In this document: positions 1-5,632 of the stretch, in pieces
How the letters are laid out: every line of letters begins with the position of its first letter
How positions within the stretch are numbered: position 1 is the stretch's first letter
Assembly (NCBI GenBank): GCA_041399205.1
Contig: JAWKTK010000055.1
Location: 1 to 5,632, forward strand
DNA from: JAGQOZ01 sp041399205
GTDB lineage: Bacteria > Planctomycetota > Planctomycetia > Pirellulales > Pirellulaceae
Direction of reading: 5' to 3'
Length of the DNA: 5,632 nucleotides
Program-made: the position numbers and the translations under genes
Notes under the pieces: model-generated
What the model was told of the DNA's origin: nothing
What the model saw: the letters and a program-made list of their open reading frames with translations, nothing else
Database searches by the model: none

Positions 1-529
1 GTTCCATGGCCGTTGCGGCACCATCTTCATAGTCCGCCAACGCGTTGTCGGGAATCAGTCCGCCTTGATGAACCAGCAATTGCTGGACGGTAATATCTTG
101 CTTGCCGTTGACGGCGAATTCGGGAATGTAGTCGGCAACTTTGTTTCGCAGGCGGACCTTTCCTTGTTCCACCAAGATCATGATACTGGTGGCCGTCGCT
201 ACGGGCTTGGTGATCGACGCCATATCAAATACCGTGTCGACCGTCATTGCTTGTGGCGTGGGTTGCGTCTGTCGATGACCGTATGCCTTCAAAAAACCGA
301 GCTTGCCTTTTCGGCCAATGGCAATCACGCAGCCTGGCATGCGTCCAGCAGCAAGGCCTTCCTGGACAACGTCATCGATCAGTTGCAGCTGTTCGGTTCG
401 CAGGCCAATTTCCGCAGGTGGAACCACGGGTAAATGAGACGACTGCGCGTGCAGCGAACCAGCGAGAACGTTGGCAATCATGAAAACAAACAAACAGGTC
501 CACTGACGAATTCGGCGGCGGGGCGGCAT
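1..529 (-). CDS. Exported serine hydrolase, class C beta-lactamase/PBP-like family (N-terminal part, 3' end off window)
   Basis: Reading the minus strand from ATG at 529 gives 176 open codons that run off the left edge. Residues 1-28 form a Sec signal peptide: basic n-region (PPRRRIR), hydrophobic core (CLFVFMIANVLAG) and a likely cut after LHA (28) or VLA (23), so the enzyme should act outside the cytoplasmic membrane. The mature start (PAEIGL, then a helix, then MPGCVIAIGRKGK) and the catalytic SxxK motif, S105-I-T-K108 within 'FDMASITKPVAT', are typical of the beta-lactamase/AmpC/esterase superfamily. 'QQLLVHQGGL' (149-158) matches the usual 'LLxHxSGL' segment. The YxN and KTG-type motifs lie beyond the edge. 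Members hydrolyse D-amino acid peptides, beta-lactams, esters or muropeptides, so the substrate cannot be read from this piece. It is divergent from murQ, and Bacillus subtilis AmiE, a muramyl-L-alanine amidase of this fold, sits in a murQ cluster. A role in muropeptide trimming is therefore a reasonable inference. No strong Shine-Dalgarno is visible upstream. Confidence 0.9.
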   Translation of the reverse strand, partial: MPPRRRIRQWTCLFVFMIANVLAGSLHAQSSHLPVVPPAEIGLRTEQLQLIDDVVQEGLAAGRMPGCVIAIGRKGKLGFLKAYGHRQTQPTPQAMTVDTVFDMASITKPVATATSIMILVEQGKVRLRNKVADYIPEFAVNGKQDITVQQLLVHQGGLIPDNALADYEDGAATAME

Positions 530-609
530 GGTGGATGGCGAGTGAGACGAGTAGGATAGTCGAAGTGGCAAAGTCACAATGGGCTCCATTTTCTGCGTGC
601 GAATCAGAT

Positions 610-627
610 TCAGACGCTAAAGTCTGA
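610..627. promoter_or_regulatory. Inverted repeat in the divergent intergenic region, possible operator
   Basis: Perfect 6-base arms, TCAGAC (610-615) and GTCTGA (622-627), flank a 6-base spacer GCTAAA. The site lies 45 bases upstream of the murQ start and about 80 bases from the start of the divergent hydrolase. A second short palindrome, GAATC-A-GATTC (601-611), overlaps its left edge. Position and symmetry fit a dimeric repressor site or a short hairpin in the murQ leader. No regulator gene is present in the window, and such short arms can occur by chance. Confidence 0.35.
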
Positions 628-654
628 CAGGCTTGTTATTTTGTTCGTTCTATA

Positions 655-660
655 GAGGTG
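655..660 (+). promoter_or_regulatory. Ribosome binding site of murQ, decides the start
   Basis: GAGGTG matches the anti-Shine-Dalgarno sequence over six bases. It overlaps an in-frame GTG at 658, so it cannot serve that codon and instead points to ATG 673. The spacing (12 bases) is longer than ideal. Confidence 0.5.
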
Positions 661-672
661 CTGCAATTCACG

Positions 673-1569
673 ATGTTGGAAAAACTGACCACCGAAGGAA
701 GAAACCCCGCCAGCGAAACGATTGACAGCCTATCTTCGCTAGAAATTTGTCGCATCATGAACACTGAAGATGCTGGCGTAGCGAAAGCGGTGGAACAGGA
801 ACTTGCATCCATCGCAGCGGCTGTCGACGTCATTACCGACCGTTTGCAACGAGGTGGTCGGCTGATCTACATCGGCGCAGGAACGTCTGGACGTTTGGGT
901 GTGCTGGACGCCAGTGAGTGTCCCCCGACTTTTAATACTCGGCCCGAACAAGTGGTCGGGCTGATTGCCGGCGGCTATACGGCGCTGACCACGGCTGTGG
1001 AAGGAGCGGAAGATTTTCCCGAACAAGGAGCCATCGATTTGCAGGATGCCTGTCTCTCCGAACTTGACACCGTCGTGGGGATCGCAACCAGCGGTCGTAC
1101 TCCGTACGTCATTGGCGGGTTGCAATACGCCAAATCCAGCGGAGCGGCAACCATCGGTTTTAGCTGCAATCAAGCTCACGAAATGGCGTCCGTGGCAGAC
1201 ATTGTGATCGCGCCGGTGGTGGGTCCTGAAGTCGTTTCCGGTTCAACTCGGCTGAAGGCCGGCACGGCGACCAAAATGGTGCTGAACATGCTGACGACCG
1301 GCGCGATGATTCGCTTGGGCAAAACGTATGGAAATCTGATGGTGGATTTGCGAGCGACCAACGTGAAGCTGAAGTTTCGAACCAATCGAATTGTCCGCGA
1401 ATTGACCGGCATCGACCAACAGGCGGCCGCGGCGTTGCTGGATCGCTGTAACGGCGAACTGAAGACGGCCATTGTGGCTCAGCTGCTGCATGTTTCGCCA
1501 CACGAGGCAAGACAGAAAATCCAAAACGCTCACGGCCATCTGCGTTCGGCCCTGGAAGCCCAGGAGTAA
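673..1569 (+). CDS. murQ: N-acetylmuramic acid 6-phosphate etherase
   Basis: MurQ cleaves the D-lactyl ether of MurNAc-6-phosphate, giving GlcNAc-6-phosphate and D-lactate in cytoplasmic peptidoglycan recycling. From ATG 673 the protein has 298 residues, the same length as E. coli MurQ, and opens 'MLEKLTTEGRNPAS' like known members. An in-frame GTG at 658 would add five residues but overlaps the ribosome binding site. The SIS sugar-phosphate domain shows 'IYIGAGTSGRLGVLDASECPP' in two adjoining parts (65-76 and 77-85). E82 and E113 (in 'VEGAED') align with the E. coli catalytic glutamates 83 and 114. The GCKR/MurQ family signature is present at 184-201: GPEVVSGSTRLKAG followed by TATK. 'GNLMVDLRATNVKL' follows, then a helical C-terminal region. 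No key residue is missing. It forms an operon with the sugar kinase six bases downstream, which would supply its substrate. Confidence 0.97.
   Translation: MLEKLTTEGRNPASETIDSLSSLEICRIMNTEDAGVAKAVEQELASIAAAVDVITDRLQRGGRLIYIGAGTSGRLGVLDASECPPTFNTRPEQVVGLIAGGYTALTTAVEGAEDFPEQGAIDLQDACLSELDTVVGIATSGRTPYVIGGLQYAKSSGAATIGFSCNQAHEMASVADIVIAPVVGPEVVSGSTRLKAGTATKMVLNMLTTGAMIRLGKTYGNLMVDLRATNVKLKFRTNRIVRELTGIDQQAAAALLDRCNGELKTAIVAQLLHVSPHEARQKIQNAHGHLRSALEAQE
1562..1566 (+). promoter_or_regulatory. Ribosome binding site of the sugar kinase inside the end of murQ
   Basis: AGGAG lies in the last sense codons of murQ, nine bases before ATG 1576. The next gene's initiation site is thus covered by ribosomes finishing murQ, which suggests translational coupling. 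Confidence 0.75.
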
Positions 1570-1575
1570 ACGGTT

Positions 1576-2520
1576 ATGCGATATGTGCTGGGCGTTGATG
1601 GCGGCGGGACCAAAACGAGTGTCGCGCTGGCGACGGTGGATTCGAACCAAGATCAGCAGACACCGTTGGCCATCGGTTTGGCGGGGCCTTCCAACGTTCG
1701 CACCGTCGGTTTGGACCACGCTATAGCCGAATTGAATCTCGCTATTTCGGCCGCCTTTCAAAACGCCGATATGGAGCGTCAAACGGTCGATTCGATTTGT
1801 TTGGCGTTGGCGGGTTCCGACGATGTCACGACGAAACAGGCGTTGCAGGATTGGGTTCGCAATCAGCAAATAGCCAAAGCTGTGGTGGTCACCAATGATG
1901 CTCAGGCCGTGATGGCGGCGGCGTTTCAAGACCAGCCGGGAATGGTGGTCATTTCCGGAACAGGTTCGTTGGTGCTAGGACAAGATGGTGCGGGAAAATT
2001 TTGGCGAGCCGGTGGATGGGGACCGTTGTTTGGCGACCAAGGCAGCGGGTATTGGATAGCGTTGCACCTGTTCCGCAGTTTGGCGGAAATGTTGGATCAA
2101 TCGCAAGATCCGGGCGTGTTAGGAAGTCTGGTGGCGAATGCGGCGAACCGACGTGACTTACGATCTTTCTTGCGAAGCGTGGCCAGCGAATTAGATCGTC
2201 CTGCAATTGCGGAATTTGCCAAGATCGTGATCCACATGGCCGAACAGGGCGATTCTATTTGCCAAACCATTGCCGATTCGGCTGGACAAGCATTAGCAAA
2301 TCAAGCGGCGTGCGTTGCCAGTCGATTTTCCAGCGGTACGGCAATCCCATTCGCTGTGGCTGGTTCAGTCCTGCTGAATTCTGCGCGAATCCAGCACGCA
2401 ATGATCTTGGAATTAGAGCGTCAATCGGTCGCTGTTCAGACTCTGAAACTTGTCGCTGACGTTCATATCGGCACAATTTACTTGGCGTCTCGCGAACTAC
2501 ATTCTGCATCATCGGACTAG
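1576..2520 (+). CDS. BadF/BadG/BcrA/BcrD-family ATPase, predicted N-acetylglucosamine/N-acetylmuramic acid kinase
   Basis: A 314-residue cytoplasmic kinase of the ASKHA fold, close in layout to human GlcNAc kinase (NAGK) and bacterial MurK. The phosphate-1 loop is 'LGVDGGGTKTSVALA' (5-19). 'VVVTNDAQA' (103-111) carries D108, which aligns with the NAGK catalytic base D107. 'VVISGTGSLVLG' (124-135) is phosphate-2, and 'GGWGPLFGDQGSGYW' (146-160) matches the NAGK sugar-binding/signature stretch 'GGWGHMMGDEGSAYW'. 'FAVAGSVLLNS' (259-269) is the adenosine motif. The active site looks intact. It follows murQ after six bases, so the likely reaction is ATP-dependent 6-phosphorylation of MurNAc, giving the MurQ substrate, and possibly also of GlcNAc. 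Sugar specificity cannot be settled from motifs; the remote family members that activate 2-hydroxyacyl-CoA dehydratases are unlikely here because they carry a cysteine cluster not seen in this protein. No obvious terminator follows the gene. Confidence 0.9.
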   Translation: MRYVLGVDGGGTKTSVALATVDSNQDQQTPLAIGLAGPSNVRTVGLDHAIAELNLAISAAFQNADMERQTVDSICLALAGSDDVTTKQALQDWVRNQQIAKAVVVTNDAQAVMAAAFQDQPGMVVISGTGSLVLGQDGAGKFWRAGGWGPLFGDQGSGYWIALHLFRSLAEMLDQSQDPGVLGSLVANAANRRDLRSFLRSVASELDRPAIAEFAKIVIHMAEQGDSICQTIADSAGQALANQAACVASRFSSGTAIPFAVAGSVLLNSARIQHAMILELERQSVAVQTLKLVADVHIGTIYLASRELHSASSD

Positions 2521-2621
2521 GTGTTCCGGCGCTGCTTTAGTATTTGCCTTCGGCGCAAGATCATTTTGTAGTGTCAAACGGTGAACCATGTAGAATAGGG
2601 GCTGTGCGACATGAAGTGGAC

Positions 2622-2625
2622 GGAG
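2622..2625 (+). promoter_or_regulatory. Ribosome binding site of the PEP-CTERM protease-like gene, decides the start
   Basis: GGAG lies six bases before ATG 2632 and nine before ATG 2635. The in-frame ATG at 2611 also has an upstream purine stretch (AGGGG, 2597-2601, nine bases away), so that longer start, seven residues more, stays possible. Confidence 0.5.
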
Positions 2626-2631
2626 ATTTCG

Positions 2632-3783
2632 ATGATGCGGCAATGTGTTTTGGTCTTGATCCTGGTGTTGTTTAGCCATGTGTCCGCTTGGGCTGGCCTG
2701 CAAATCCAGTTTGACTATCAATATGATTCGTTCGGGTTCTTTGATGATCCGGATCGCCGTGCAGCATTGGAAATGGCGGCTCGTGTGGTCAATCGATACG
2801 TTGACAATTTCGCCGCGATTGAACCCGATGCCGATAACACCTGGGCCACTTTTTTCAATCGGCCTGACGGCAAGGGATCGTTTATTTTGAACAATCAACC
2901 CGTTCCCGAAGACACCATCATTGTCTACGCCGCTGGGATGAACATAACGGGCCGTCTGGCTCAAGCGATTGACGCTCCCGGCCTGCCTACCGGAACAGCC
3001 GAATTTGAAGACGCGGTGAATTACCGAGGACAAGTCGGCGCGGGTTCTACTCCAGCCACTGACTATGGGGTCTGGGGCGGCACGATTTCATTCAATAACA
3101 ATCCCGACGAAGTCCCTTGGTATTTTGGGCGAAACCTAACCGGAATCGAACCAGACGAATTCGACTTTATCACCGTCGCTTCCCACGAACTGATGCATTT
3201 GCTGGGAATGGGAATTGCGAAGTCTTGGCGAGATCAAGTGGATGGCAATCGTCGATTTCAGGGCGAACACGCGGAAGACGTTGGCAGTGCTACCAATCCT
3301 GGGCTCATGCTGGACTCAGCCGAATCACATTGGGCGCGTGGCACCAAGAGCTGGTGGAATGGCATGCGACAAGAAGCGCTGTTGGCGCCGGCCATCGCTC
3401 CGGGACAGCGTCAAATGCCAACGTTGCTGGATCGCGCGGCGATGTTGGACATTGGCTGGGAAGAAGCCTTGCCTGGTGATGCCAATTTGGATCGCATTTT
3501 TGATTCATCTGACTTGGTAGATGTCTTTGCGGCGGGCGTCTACGAAACGAACGATCTGGCCGGTTGGCAAGACGGGGATTGGAATGACGATGGCGTGTTC
3601 GATTCCAGTGATCTGGTAGCGGCACTGCAAATTGGCGAATATGCGGATGCGGCTGCCGTGACTGCGGTTCATGCTGTCCCCGAACCTTGCGGCACAGTGC
3701 CGTTTGTCTTGCTGTATGTTTTGTTCGTACGACGGCGATGTCGGCCATCTGTTGTGGCACCGTATTGTCCGTCATCGGCATAA
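2632..3783 (+). CDS. Secreted zincin-like putative metalloprotease with dockerin-like repeats and PEP-CTERM sorting signal
   Basis: A 383-residue exported protein if started at ATG 2632; ATG 2611 would add seven residues. Residues 1-21 are a Sec signal peptide (MMRQ, hydrophobic VLVLILVLF core, cut likely after AWA). The catalytic-type domain spans about 22-275. It has 'ITVASHELMHLLGMG' (180-194) with H185, E186 and H189 as predicted zinc ligands and catalytic glutamate. The position that holds the third His in HExxHxxGxxH metzincins is isoleucine. A later 'SHW' (H233) is a candidate replacement ligand, and 'LLDRAAMLDIGW' closes the domain. Two dockerin-like EF-hand loops follow: D283-A-N-L-D287 with DSSDLV at 291-296, and D316-W-N-D-D320 with DSSDLV at 324-329. 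The C-terminus has VPEP (349-352), a hydrophobic segment (356-366) and RRR (367-369), the three-part PEP-CTERM signal processed by an exosortase. A 14-residue tail after RRR is longer than usual. Protease activity and substrate are unproven. It appears to be a single-gene unit. Confidence 0.88.
   Translation: MMRQCVLVLILVLFSHVSAWAGLQIQFDYQYDSFGFFDDPDRRAALEMAARVVNRYVDNFAAIEPDADNTWATFFNRPDGKGSFILNNQPVPEDTIIVYAAGMNITGRLAQAIDAPGLPTGTAEFEDAVNYRGQVGAGSTPATDYGVWGGTISFNNNPDEVPWYFGRNLTGIEPDEFDFITVASHELMHLLGMGIAKSWRDQVDGNRRFQGEHAEDVGSATNPGLMLDSAESHWARGTKSWWNGMRQEALLAPAIAPGQRQMPTLLDRAAMLDIGWEEALPGDANLDRIFDSSDLVDVFAAGVYETNDLAGWQDGDWNDDGVFDSSDLVAALQIGEYADAAAVTAVHAVPEPCGTVPFVLLYVLFVRRRCRPSVVAPYCPSSA
3478..3618 (+). 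repeat. Two coded dockerin-like EF-hand repeats
   Basis: Within the protease-like gene, two calcium-loop units recur 99 bases (33 codons) apart. Both end in the identical hexapeptide DSSDLV, at 3502-3519 and 3601-3618, though with different synonymous codons, which points to an old protein-level duplication. Loop one reads DANLDRIFD and loop two DWNDDGVFD. The usual glycine after the fifth loop position is present in the second (G321) but is arginine (R288) in the first. Confidence 0.7.
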
Positions 3784-3807
3784 CCTGATTCTTTAAGGTT
3801 ATCTTTT
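3780..3807 (+). terminator. Possible intrinsic terminator overlapping the stop codon
   Basis: A perfect 7-base stem, ATAACCT (3780-3786) and AGGTTAT (3796-3802), with a 9-base loop, is followed by CTTTT. The stem contains the TAA stop (3781-3783). It has only two G-C pairs and the T-run is short, so termination strength is doubtful. Confidence 0.4.
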
Positions 3808-3964
3808 CTATAGCCCGCCATTTCTCCGAGGTTCTTCCTCCATTCAATTGTGTTGCATCGTGCGATAGAATTGGGTTTGAATGACACCGTCCTGCTGAGC
3901 CGGCGTGGATTGCGTCGACGACCACTTGGGACGGACGATTATTCCCGTAGCGGGAAACAGCAAC

Positions 3965-3970
3965 AGGAAG
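3965..3970 (+). promoter_or_regulatory. Ribosome binding site of the histidine kinase, decides a GTG start
   Basis: AGGAAG sits six bases before GTG 3977. No in-frame ATG lies between the upstream stop (3896-3898) and the FHA domain. The only earlier in-frame GTG (3905) has no comparable site, so this picks GTG 3977. Confidence 0.65.
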
Positions 3971-3976
3971 AAGTGC

Positions 3977-5632
3977 GTGGCATCTTTGTTTGTGATTCAA
4001 GGGCCTGATCAAGGGCGGCGGTTTGAACTCAGCGAGCCGGAATATTCGATTGGACGCGATGCGTCGAATCAGATCACTCTGCACGACACCGAAGTTTCTC
4101 GACAACACGCCAAAGTACGGCAATACAATCAGACGTTCGAATGGATTGACTTGGGTAGTTCCAACGGATCGTTTGTCAACAGTCTGCGTTCCGATCTTCA
4201 ACCGCTTCGCAGCGGTGATCGCATTCAAATTGGCCGCACGCTGATGATCTTTACAACGACATCGGCCAGCGGGGATTCGGCTAGTCGTCGAGACGTTGCG
4301 GTGGGAATTTCGGATGTTGTGGATGGTTCGCGAATTGTTCATTCGATTCCACATGAAGAAGGGAGTCAGTTCTTCCTGGCACCGGACTCCAGTGTTTCGC
4401 CTTGGCTGGCAAACGCGCGCAGCAACCTGCAAATCATGTATCGCACGACGTTGACTGTCAGTCACACGCTGGATATCGACGAACTGCTCGGTCGCATCTT
4501 GGAATTGATCTTTGAATGGGTGGAAGCGGATCGAGGCTGCGTGATTTTGTTGAATAAGGACAATGGCGAATTGACGCCAAAAGCCTTTCGAGATCGCCAT
4601 CAGACAACGCGACACGCGAAGCTGCAAATCAGTCAGACCATTTTGGATTACGTCACCAAGAACCAACAAGGCGTGCTCACCAGTGACGCGCGTGACGACG
4701 GTCGTTGGGATGCCGCGGCCAGTATTGTCAAGTTAGGTGTGCGAGAAGCCATTTGCGTGCCGATGCAAGGTCGATACGGGATTGTGGGCGTGATTTACAT
4801 TGACACGTATACGTCACCGACCAATCTGCTCAAGTCCAACCAGCAGAACAGATTTTCAGAAGACCATCTCAAGCTGATGGTAGCGATTGGGCATCAGGCA
4901 GCTTTGGCCGTGGAGGACACTTCGTATTATTCGGCCATGTTACAAGCTGAACGTTTGGCCGCGATTGGACAAACCATCGCCGGGCTTTCGCACCATGTAA
5001 AAAATATCTTGCAAGGTATTCGCGGCGGCAGTTATTTGATTGAAGAAGGCCTCAAGAACGACGATCGTGAAATCACCACCAAAGGCTGGCGCATTGTGGA
5101 ACGCAATCAAGAGCGTATTTCAGCGTTAGTCATGGACATGCTGACATTCAGTAAAGAGCGTCAGCCCGACATGATGCTGGCGGATTGGAATCAAGTAGTC
5201 AGCGACGTGGTCGAGCTGATGCGAAGTCGGGCGGAAGAACTTCACGTTACCTTGAAGCTAGAGGCTCCTAACGAGATGCCGGAAATGGTGTTCGATCCCG
5301 AAGGAATGCACCGCGTTGTTACGAATGTCATCACCAACGCCATTGATGCATGTGCCGACCTACATGAAGACGAATCCGGAATCGTTAACGTCTGTACAGA
5401 ATGGGATCAGGTCAACCAGGTGCTTCGAGCGAAAGTGCAAGACAATGGACCGGGAATTGCCGAAGCAGACCAAGCCAAGATTTTCACAGCCTTTGAATCC
5501 AGTAAAGGAAATCGCGGCACAGGACTAGGCCTTCCCGTCAGCAAGAAGATTGTGGAGGAACACGGCGGGGTTATTCGAATCAATAGTAAGTTGGGCGAAG
5601 GAGCAACATTCGAAATTGAAATTCCTGCTATT
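3977..5632 (+). CDS. Soluble sensor histidine kinase, FHA-GAF-HisKA-HATPase (3' end off window)
   Basis: 552 open codons from GTG 3977 to the right edge. Residues 4-93 form an FHA domain, a phosphothreonine-binding module, with its key residues seen: G26-R27, S41, H44 and N63-G64 ('SIGRD', 'VSRQHAKV', 'DLGSSNGSFVN'). A low-complexity linker (about 94-150) leads to a GAF domain (about 155-315: 'LDIDELLGRILELIFEWVEADRGCVILL' in two adjoining parts, ending 'GIVGVIYIDTY'). The dimerisation/H-box 'AGLSHHVKNILQGI' holds adjacent H339 and H340; the second, in HVKN, is the likely phosphoacceptor. The ATPase core is complete: N-box 'NVITNAIDAC' (450-459), G1 'DNGPGI' (489-494), F-box 'IFTAFESSKG' (502-511) and G2 'GTGLGLPVSKKIV' (514-526). 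'GEGATFEIEIP' is the usual end of the domain, so either the protein stops soon or a further domain, such as a receiver, follows. There is no signal peptide or membrane helix, so it acts in the cytoplasm. The ligand and response regulator are unknown. Confidence 0.95.
   Translation, partial: MASLFVIQGPDQGRRFELSEPEYSIGRDASNQITLHDTEVSRQHAKVRQYNQTFEWIDLGSSNGSFVNSLRSDLQPLRSGDRIQIGRTLMIFTTTSASGDSASRRDVAVGISDVVDGSRIVHSIPHEEGSQFFLAPDSSVSPWLANARSNLQIMYRTTLTVSHTLDIDELLGRILELIFEWVEADRGCVILLNKDNGELTPKAFRDRHQTTRHAKLQISQTILDYVTKNQQGVLTSDARDDGRWDAAASIVKLGVREAICVPMQGRYGIVGVIYIDTYTSPTNLLKSNQQNRFSEDHLKLMVAIGHQAALAVEDTSYYSAMLQAERLAAIGQTIAGLSHHVKNILQGIRGGSYLIEEGLKNDDREITTKGWRIVERNQERISALVMDMLTFSKERQPDMMLADWNQVVSDVVELMRSRAEELHVTLKLEAPNEMPEMVFDPEGMHRVVTNVITNAIDACADLHEDESGIVNVCTEWDQVNQVLRAKVQDNGPGIAEADQAKIFTAFESSKGNRGTGLGLPVSKKIVEEHGGVIRINSKLGEGATFEIEIPAI

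Noticed and set aside
65..433. Plus-strand open frame of 122 codons at the left edge
   Set aside because: It is antisense to the signal-peptide and SxxK region of the serine hydrolase, which is clearly the coding strand.
553..579. Minus-strand TTGTGA - 15 bases - TATCCT as the hydrolase promoter
   Set aside because: Both boxes match four of six bases and the spacing is short; too weak to call.
658..672. GTG at 658 as the murQ start
   Set aside because: It overlaps the GAGGTG ribosome binding site, and the five extra residues are not seen at the start of E. coli MurQ; ATG 673 fits the family start.
1243..1929. Minus-strand open frame of 228 codons over murQ and the kinase
   Set aside because: It lies antisense to two genes with complete family motifs, and its translation is low in hydrophobic structure and rich in R, H and Q.
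2536..2570. Small hairpin (TTGC...GCAA around 2545-2560) after the kinase gene as a terminator
   Set aside because: The stem is only four pairs with mismatches inside, and the following T-run is short and interrupted.
3843..3871. TTCAAT - 17 bases - TAGAAT as a promoter for the histidine kinase
   Set aside because: The -10 is good but the -35 matches only three of six consensus bases, and planctomycete promoters are poorly defined; not better than chance.
3305..4669. Long minus-strand open frame (454 codons) opposite the protease 3' end, the intergenic gap and the histidine kinase
   Set aside because: Its translation is rich in R, Q and H with no recognisable domain, and it crosses two well-supported plus-strand genes. 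It looks like a shadow frame caused by their codon bias.

Overview
The window looks like chromosomal DNA from a planctomycete, probably of the Pirellula/Rhodopirellula type. The evidence is a secreted protein that carries two dockerin-like EF-hand repeats (the 'DSSDLV' type) followed by a C-terminal VPEP sorting signal, an FHA-GAF-histidine kinase typical of that group, moderate GC content, and loosely packed genes with mixed GTG/ATG starts. This assignment is inferred from gene style, not from a marker gene.

Left part (1-2520): a divergent pair of transcription units. On the minus strand is the N-terminal part of an exported serine hydrolase of the class C beta-lactamase/penicillin-binding fold (SxxK motif seen), cut by the window edge. 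A 143-base divergent intergenic region with a perfect 6+6 inverted repeat (610-627) separates it from a tight two-gene plus-strand operon. This holds murQ (N-acetylmuramic acid 6-phosphate etherase) and a BadF/NAGK-type sugar kinase whose ribosome binding site lies inside the end of murQ. Together they form a plausible cell-wall amino sugar salvage module. The exported hydrolase would trim muropeptides or peptides, the kinase would phosphorylate free MurNAc (and/or GlcNAc), and MurQ would remove the lactyl ether to give GlcNAc-6-phosphate. The layout resembles the Bacillus subtilis murQ cluster, which also includes a beta-lactamase-fold amidase (AmiE/YbbE), but a soluble kinase stands where Bacillus has a PTS transporter.

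Middle part (2632-3783): a secreted zincin-like putative metalloprotease with HELMH, two dockerin-like calcium-loop repeats and a PEP-CTERM tail. It ends in an AT-rich stem-loop followed by a T-rich run that may act as a terminator.

Right part (3977-5632): a soluble sensor histidine kinase with an N-terminal FHA domain, a central GAF domain and a complete HisKA/HATPase core. It starts at a GTG with a good ribosome binding site and is still open at the window edge. It would link phosphothreonine recognition to two-component signalling. No RNA genes, mobile elements, CRISPR arrays or attachment sites were seen.
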